Below are positions 58,572 through 64,000 of a stretch of DNA of 64,000 bases, one piece after another (the first letter of the stretch is position 1; each line of letters begins with the position of its first letter). The stretch is from Candidatus Villigracilis propinquus (lineage in GTDB: Bacteria > Chloroflexota > Anaerolineae > Anaerolineales > Villigracilaceae): assembly GCA_016714565.1 (NCBI GenBank), contig JADKDM010000014.1, positions 135,620 through 199,619 of the forward strand, given 5' to 3'. The notes beneath the pieces are model-generated. The model was given only the letters and a program-made list of their open reading frames with translations. It had not been told where the DNA came from and made no database searches. Both the position numbers and the translations under genes were made by a program.

Positions 58572-59351
58572 TTGCCCGCTTCTTTATCTGACCTCAAAGC
58601 TGGTCTTTCCAAATTAGGCTTGAGCAAAAACCTTGTCATTGCCCATGCTTCCATGCGCGCCTTCGGTTCCGTGGACGCGAATGACATGCTTTCCGCGCTG
58701 CTCGATTCCACGCGCGGAATCATCATGCCGACCTTCACCTACAAGTCCATGCTGAATCCAGAAGTCGGCCCGCCGAAGAATGGACTGACCTACGGCAGCC
58801 AAAATGACTTGAACAAAATGGCTGAGCCCTTCCACCCCGATATGCCAGTTGATACGTTGATGGGTATGTTGCCTGAAGTGTTGCGCAAACATCCCAGGGC
58901 GAAACGTTCCATGCATCCCATCCAATCTTTCGCCGGAATTAATGCGGATGCGATCATCAACACCCAAACCTTGTTTGAGCCTTTCGCCCCGATCGAATCC
59001 CTTGCGGAGCAGGATGGCTGGGTGCTGCTGCTGGGTGTGGATCACATGGTCAATACCAGTATTCATTACGGAGAAAAACTGGCGGGACGTATGCAATTCA
59101 TCCGTTGGGCGCTGCTGCGGGACAAGGTCGTGGAATGTCCCGGATTCCCCGGCGACTCAGAAGGCTTCAATGCAATCACCCCCGATGTGGAAAAATTTAC
59201 GCGCCGGGTGGAGATCAACGGCGCGTTGGTGCAGGCGATTCATTTGAGAAGTTTACTAAAAGCAGTGGTGGAAAAAATCCATGGAAATCCCTACGCCTTG
59301 TTATGCGGCAGGAAAGATTGCGAACGCTGCGAGGCAGTGCGGTACGGATAA
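58572..59351 (+). CDS. AAC(3)-type N-acetyltransferase
   Basis: A 259-residue protein of the antibiotic N-acetyltransferase (AAC(3)) fold. IAHASMRAFGSVD, IIMPTFTYKSM, HPIQSFAGI and LLGVDHMVNTSIHYGE match, with the His and the acetyl-CoA region of the family. Most environmental members do not act on aminoglycosides, and resistance should not be assumed. The start codon is TTG. The last 15 residues hold CGRKDCERC, a cluster of three Cys not typical of the family, perhaps metal-binding. Confidence 0.8.
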   Translation: MPASLSDLKAGLSKLGLSKNLVIAHASMRAFGSVDANDMLSALLDSTRGIIMPTFTYKSMLNPEVGPPKNGLTYGSQNDLNKMAEPFHPDMPVDTLMGMLPEVLRKHPRAKRSMHPIQSFAGINADAIINTQTLFEPFAPIESLAEQDGWVLLLGVDHMVNTSIHYGEKLAGRMQFIRWALLRDKVVECPGFPGDSEGFNAITPDVEKFTRRVEINGALVQAIHLRSLLKAVVEKIHGNPYALLCGRKDCERCEAVRYG

Positions 59352-59359
59352 TAGCCTTC

Positions 59360-59399
59360 ACATGTAGGGGCGAGGTCACCTCGCCCCTACATGTTTTAT
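59360..59399 (+). terminator. terminator/family D hairpin between convergent genes
   Basis: ACATGTAGGGGCGAGGT pairs with ACCTCGCCCCTACATGT around one base, followed by TTTTATT. It shares its stem with 8456-8482. It lies between the AAC(3)-like and alpha/beta-hydrolase genes. Confidence 0.8.
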
Positions 59400-59400
59400 T

Positions 59401-60183
59401 TTATATTCCCTTTTCCTTCAACCAATTTGATATTCTTTCCGCGACGGATTGCCAGTCTTTTTCCAGCATCATATCATGCGCCATGTTCGGGAATATCTCC
59501 GCCTGCGTGTTGTAGGCTTTCGCCGTGGCATTGATATTTTTTACCGAGATGACTGTATCATTCTCTGCGCCGAGTACCAGCATGGGCGCTTTCACTCGTT
59601 TTGGATTCACGAGATTTAGTCCCAGCAAGTCGAGATACGCGCGGAAGGATTCATCGTCCAGCTTTGCGAAATATTTCAGCATTTGTTTCTTCGGCATGGA
59701 ATGTGAGAACAGCGCCCAGCGCGCATGGGTTGGCGTTTCAACCGCGGGACGCAAACGGAATTGGGTCATCACTTTCAGCAGGATAAGCGGACTGTGCATG
59801 AAGACCCGTCCGGTTGCAGGCCACACGCCAAAGTGTGGGACGGGTGCCAGCAGTACTCCCGCAGGCGCTTCATTCGTTTGAAGATATTTCTGCGTGATAA
59901 ATCCACCCATTGAATGTCCGATAATGACTGGCGGTGTATCGAATGTCTTTGACACCTGCTCCACATCGCTGACATAGTTTGCGATCGAACTTCCGCTAAT
60001 TTTGCCCTGACTGGCTGCATGCCCTCGCAGGCTTAGGGCCGTGGCGTGATAACCCTGCGCAGCAAAATAGGGCAGGAAGAACTCATCCCAGCACCACGCG
60101 CCATGCCACATGCCGTGGACAAAAAGCAGCGGTGTCTTGTGTGTCTGGGTCTTCGGCGTGCGGGTGATGGTTTCGAGTTTCAT
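59401..60183 (-). CDS. alpha/beta-hydrolase
   Basis: A 260-residue hydrolase. LFVHGMWHGAWCWDEFFLPY forms the oxyanion hole, VIIGHSMGGF is the nucleophile elbow, LGAENDTVISV gives the acid and NMAHDMMLE the catalytic His. Start ATG 60183 has an AAGGAG site. The frame is open upstream across a family C repeat. The substrate is unknown; lysophospholipid or small esters are typical of such serine hydrolases. Confidence 0.88.
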   Translation of the reverse strand: MKLETITRTPKTQTHKTPLLFVHGMWHGAWCWDEFFLPYFAAQGYHATALSLRGHAASQGKISGSSIANYVSDVEQVSKTFDTPPVIIGHSMGGFITQKYLQTNEAPAGVLLAPVPHFGVWPATGRVFMHSPLILLKVMTQFRLRPAVETPTHARWALFSHSMPKKQMLKYFAKLDDESFRAYLDLLGLNLVNPKRVKAPMLVLGAENDTVISVKNINATAKAYNTQAEIFPNMAHDMMLEKDWQSVAERISNWLKEKGI

Positions 60184-60210
60184 TTGAGTCTCCTTGACCC
60201 TTATTTTTTT

Positions 60211-60303
60211 ACCACAGAGGCATAGAGAGCGCAGAGAAAATCTTTTAAATCTCAGTGAACTCTGTGTTCTCCCCTGGCACTGCCTGCCAGGGCAAGTGTG
60301 TGG
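60211..60303. repeat. CACAGAG-type palindrome (family C) interrupted by a GCARGTG module
   Basis: ACCACAGAG at one end and TGTGGCA at the other. In the distal arm a 27-bp module (60272-60298) splits TGTGTTCTC from TGTGGC, which are contiguous in usual copies. The module is nearly identical to that at 25650-25676 (24 of 27 positions). Confidence 0.75.
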
Positions 60304-60316
60304 CAAATGATCCTAT

Positions 60317-61372
60317 TCATTTCACTGGAAACATGGCTTCCAGTGCGCGCCAGATCTCATCGCGCCAGCAGGTGTAATTATGCCCACCGACAAATTCACG
60401 ATACGTGACATTGTATCCGTTCCCCAGCAGTAACGGTTGTAATCTTCGGTTGTCTTCCAACAGCCAGTCGTAGTGACCAATATCCATCCATATTTTTATC
60501 TCGCGGGATTGCTTCGCGCGGATCAAATCCACGGCGGCAAAATCGCGCCCCTCGGATTCGAACACACCCGATTGACTGATGACTTTCCCGAAAATATCAG
60601 GCATGCGCAAGCCGGTGTACAAGGACATCAATCCACCGAAGGATGCGCCCAGCACGCCATACGCGCCGCGATTCTTTTTGACATCCAGCAGGTTCAATTT
60701 TTTTGCTGCGAATGGCAGAATGGAATGTTCAATCGTCATCAGGGTTGCGTCAGAACAGGCATATTCCACGCCGCGATTTTTACCGCCATTTTGGATGAAC
60801 GCCATCGCGATGGGCTGGATGCGTTTCTTCGCTATGAGATTGTCCACGATCACATTCAACATGGCGCGTTGCAGATAATCCACACCATCGTACACGAGCA
60901 GCAGCGGCACAGGTCCCTTGACGGGCGGCTGATACAGGAAGAGTTCACGCTTGCCGCTATCCTGGATCATCCATGTATCCACGAGGTGACGGGTCACTTT
61001 TCCGTGTGGCATGCCTTTGCGTTTCGTCGCCAGTGATGTGGGAAGCGCTTCAGACATGTAGAAGAAATGGTTGTAGTGTTTGATGCCGTTGAAGACCGTA
61101 TTCTTGTTCAACGGATCTTTTACACGTTTCTTCGTGCGCGGCTCGTAAAAGGAATATTCGAGATATGCGGCAGGGTCGAGTTCGGTGGAGTAGGTCCACA
61201 GCTCGGGAGCGATGCGCTTCATCTTTTGCGGAGCATCCTCCCACATGTGAATGTCATCAATCAAATGCGGCGCGGATTTTCCCTTCCACACAAAGGTGAC
61301 TTGATTTCCTTGGATGACGGGGTTTCCATTTTTACGGGCGAGTTCGAGAAGGTTTGTGTTCATGTCCCCCAT
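60317..61372 (-). CDS. esterase of the enterochelin-esterase-like (Fes/esterase D) group
   Basis: A 351-residue protein. Residues 1-110 are an N-terminal Ig-like/CBM48-like domain (VTFVWKGKSAPHLIDDIHMW, LEYSFYEPRTKKRV). The C-terminal part is a serine esterase: LLLVYDGVDYLQR, GVLGASFGGLMSLYTGL (nucleophile Ser), and WMDIGHYDWLLEDNRRL before FVGGHNYTCWRDEIWRAL (catalytic His). Enterochelin-esterase-like proteins also act on other ester substrates. No siderophore genes are visible. Start ATG 61372 with GGAGG at 9 bp. Confidence 0.85.
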   Translation of the reverse strand: MGDMNTNLLELARKNGNPVIQGNQVTFVWKGKSAPHLIDDIHMWEDAPQKMKRIAPELWTYSTELDPAAYLEYSFYEPRTKKRVKDPLNKNTVFNGIKHYNHFFYMSEALPTSLATKRKGMPHGKVTRHLVDTWMIQDSGKRELFLYQPPVKGPVPLLLVYDGVDYLQRAMLNVIVDNLIAKKRIQPIAMAFIQNGGKNRGVEYACSDATLMTIEHSILPFAAKKLNLLDVKKNRGAYGVLGASFGGLMSLYTGLRMPDIFGKVISQSGVFESEGRDFAAVDLIRAKQSREIKIWMDIGHYDWLLEDNRRLQPLLLGNGYNVTYREFVGGHNYTCWRDEIWRALEAMFPVK

Positions 61373-61406
61373 TGTAATAGACCTCCGAGATGCTTTGCAT
61401 AATAAA

Positions 61407-61439
61407 AAGTGACAGCCACCTTTAAGGTGACTGTCACTT
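61407..61439 (-). terminator. terminator of dnaE
   Basis: A stem with one mismatched pair, arms AAGTGACAG/CTGTCACTT and CACCTT/AAGGTG, followed by TTTTTATT on the minus strand. It lies 6 bp after the dnaE stop. Confidence 0.82.
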
Positions 61440-61445
61440 GGGTTG

Positions 61446-64000
61446 CTACTGAAACGTAATCGGTTCCACGCGCCAGGCTTCTTCGCCTATCAACTTCTTC
61501 AACCGTTCGAGCAGCTCGGGGCAGATGCGGGTGGTTTCGTTGGGGAAGTCGACGAGGTGTCCCTTGCCGTTCTCAAAGATCTGGAAGCTGAACTTGTCGC
61601 GGCCATGATGCGAGATGAGCGTGCCGTACAGGGTTTTGATGCGACGCTTGTCGCGGTCGTGGTCGCCTGTGGAGCGCAGGGTGATGGTGATCTGCTGCGG
61701 CGGATGTTCCTTGTCCTTATCCTCTTTCACCAACGGGACATACAGCGACGGAGGAAATGGCGCCTCGTGCTTGTCTTCGGCCTGATTCATCTCTTCGACA
61801 GTTGCCAACGCTGCCACAGCGCGAGTCACCAACGGCGGAGTCACTTCTTCGTTTTTCTTGAACTTCGGTTCGGGCTTTGCGGCCACAGCGGCTTCATCAA
61901 AGGATGGCTGCCATTCACTGTCCCAGCCGTCGGGGAAGTTATCGGGCGGGGGCGGCATGTCATCGTCCACGGGGGATGTGGGGGCGACGTAATCGGGAGC
62001 GGGCTCGGCAACTTGCGGCTGCTTTTGCGCGGGCTTCGGTGGAGTCTGCTTGGGTGTTTGAGTCTGTTGTTGGACGGGAGCAACTACCGGCTTAGCGGGA
62101 GGCGCAGCAGGTCTGCGAGGTGCGTCCTCTTCTGCGCGCGGGAGCAAAGGCTTGGGAGTTGAATCCTGCTTGGCGTATGGATCATCCGCAGGCACTGTCA
62201 TATTGATCTCGGTGCGGACCACATCCACCAGAATTTTTGCGGGCGGGTTGCCTTGATCGACCTTGCCTTCGACGATGATGATCTGCCCGACGGTGAGGGT
62301 CTCGCGGAATTTTTCCCAGGTCTTGGGGAAGAGCACGAGTTCGATGTTGCCTTGAATGTCTTCGATGGTGACGAAGCCCATGGGCTTGCCGGTTTTGGTG
62401 GTGTACGGGCGCACGACGCTGATAAGCCCCGCCACGCGGACTTTTCTTCGTGGCTGGCTTCGGAGAGCTGCCCCGAAAAATAGCTGACGATGTGCGCGAG
62501 CTGGGTTTGGAATTCGTTGAGCGGATGATCGGAAATGTATAAGCCGATGAGTTCGCGTTCCCAATTGAGCATGTCGCGTTTTTCAACATCCTTCACTTCG
62601 GGCAGGGTGATCTCTTCGATGATGCCTGTGGTGGTGCCGAAGAGACTCATCTGCCCTGCATCTGCGGCGCGGAAGTGATTGCTGCTGATGGCGACGATGC
62701 GGTCGAGCGAGCCGAGCATGGATGCGCGGTTGCCGAACTGATCGAGCGCGCCCACTTTGATGAGACATTCGAGCGAGCGTTTGCCGACGGCGCGCAAGTC
62801 CACGCGGCGGGAGAAATCGTTCAGGTCAATGAACTTGCCTTCGTTGCGCGCTTCAACTATGATTTCAACAGCGTTTTCGCTGACGTTCTTGATCGCGCCG
62901 AGCCCGAATCGGACGCTGGGGACTTTTTTGTTGTTGGCTGTATCTTCAACATCTTCAATTGCAAAATCCCACATGGATGCATTGATATCGGGCGCAAGCA
63001 CAGGCACGCCCATCGCGCGCGCGTCTGCAACGTAGAGCGCGACCTTTTCGGTCTGTCCCGCCGAAGCGGACATGAGCGCCGCCATATATTCGGCTGGATA
63101 ATGCGCTTTGAGATAGGCCGTTTGCACGGCGATGACGCCGTAATCTGCGGCGTGAGATTTGTTGAAGCCGTAACGCGCGAACTCTTCCCAATCCATGTAG
63201 ATCGCATCCGCGATGGATTGGTCCATGCCTTTTTCAACGGCGCCTTTGACGAACTTGGCGCGGTGTTTGTCGATGTCTTCTTTTTTCTTTTTGGAGATGG
63301 CCTTGCGAAGTTCATCTGACTCGGAAGGTGTGTAGCCCGCGAGTTCCACGGCGGCGCGCATGAGCTGTTCCTGATAGACAGGAATGCCGAAGGTGTCTTT
63401 GAAGATCGGCTCCATGGCGGGGTGACGATATTCCACTTCCGATTCGCCGTGCATGCGCGAGATGTAATCGGGGATGAACGCCATTGGACCTGGACGATAC
63501 AACGCCACCATCGCGATGATGTTATCCAGATTCTTCGGCTTCATTTGCACAAGCCAGCGGGTCATTCCGCCGCCTTCCACCTGGAAGACGCCAGCGGTTT
63601 GTCCCGCGCCCATCAACTCAAATGATTTTGGATCATCAATGGGAATATTGTTCAGGTCAAATTTTATGCCGTGACGTTTAAAGATGTGGTCGCAGGCACG
63701 CGCCATAACCGTCAACGTGATGAGGCCGAGGAAGTCCACTTTCAACATGCCCAACGAATCGAGAATACCCATTTCGAACTGGGTCACGGATTTGATGGGC
63801 GTTTCTTCTGAATTGGATGTGGGACGATGAAGCGGCAGATAATCTTCGATCGGCTGATCTGAAATCACCACGCCCGCAGCGTGCGTGCCCGCATTGCGGA
63901 CGGTGCCTTCCATGCGCGCGGCAATGTCGATCACTTCGCGCAGGTGCGGCTGGTTATCGTAGATCTGTTTGAATTCGGCGACTTCCATCGCGTCTTTCAT
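61446..64000 (-). CDS. dnaE: DNA polymerase III alpha subunit, C-terminal two thirds, frameshift at about 62443 (5' end outside window)
   Basis: Replicative polymerase catalytic subunit. The part in the window begins in the palm/thumb region (GTHAAGVVISDQPI) and runs through the fingers (EFARYGFNKSHAADYGV, with the tandem helix-hairpin-helix RSLECLIKVGALDQFG). It continues through the OB-fold domain after the frameshift (VRVAGLISVVRPYTTKTGKP...). The frame is lost in an A/T4 run near 62442-62445. One more A restores HEEKVRVAGLI. After the OB fold come about 150 Pro/Gln/Ala-rich residues, then a C-terminal domain (QITITLRSTGDHDRDKRRIK...CPELLERLKKLI) that may contact the clamp or tau. The N-terminal PHP domain is outside. 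Confidence 0.9.

Noticed and set aside
58572..59351. Antibiotic resistance determinant
   Set aside because: Environmental AAC(3)-fold proteins mostly have other roles, and nothing nearby suggests mobile resistance.

Overview
The window looks like a piece of a Chloroflexota genome, most likely class Anaerolineae. This rests on the overall protein style: lipoproteins with Thr/Pro-rich spacers and NBR1-Ig-like domains, several GT-C type membrane proteins, and a lysine 2,3-aminomutase. It is a judgement from family resemblance, not a phylogeny. Intact copies of gyrA, pheST, ruvA, ruvC and proC show that this is chromosomal core sequence. At least four coding regions are broken by single-base indels that are easily repaired (uracil permease, MFS transporter, a YdeI-like gene, dnaE). 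This suggests residual sequencing error in a draft assembly rather than real gene decay.

Layout. 1-5 kb (minus strand): a DMT transporter with a histidine-rich tail, a small NIF3-like protein, an HSL-type esterase, a CAD-like dihydroorotase and a uracil-permease-type transporter with an attenuator-like leader. 5-14 kb (plus strand): an MFS transporter, degV, yebC-ruvC-ruvA, a DUF402 gene, proC, a GNAT enzyme and an ABC-F ATPase. 14-20 kb: three large polytopic membrane proteins of glycosyltransferase type and an odd cyclase-family protein. 20-23 kb: an SH3 lipoprotein and a membrane-bound Ser/Thr kinase. 23-31 kb (minus strand): a six-gene cluster with OleC-, OleD- and FabH/OleA-like enzymes, a metallo-beta-lactamase-fold hydrolase, a GNAT-like protein and an ATP-grasp enzyme. 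No OleB is visible. 31-36 kb: a hydrogenase-maturation protease, an agmatinase-family enzyme with a small GNAT, kamA and two tandem Ig-like lipoproteins. 36-41 kb: pheS-pheT behind a T-box leader. 41-47 kb: small stress or unknown genes (HD, DinB, DUF4287, DUF2306, DUF1761, AraC, MOSC). 47-50 kb: gyrA with a histone-like lysine tail. 50-61 kb: mixed housekeeping and accessory genes. 61-64 kb: the 3' part of dnaE.

The most unusual aspect is the dense set of dispersed short repeats. Several palindromic families lie between genes. Three different repeat types lie in frame inside one gene (oleC-like), and a fourth lies in pheT. Repeats also supply the stop codons of several genes. A 21-27 bp module ending in GCAAGTG, or a close variant, sits inside larger repeats at recurrent positions. 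Comparing interrupted and uninterrupted copies within the window shows clean insertion points, so the module may be a very small mobile unit. I found no CRISPR array, tRNA, rRNA, transposase or prophage.
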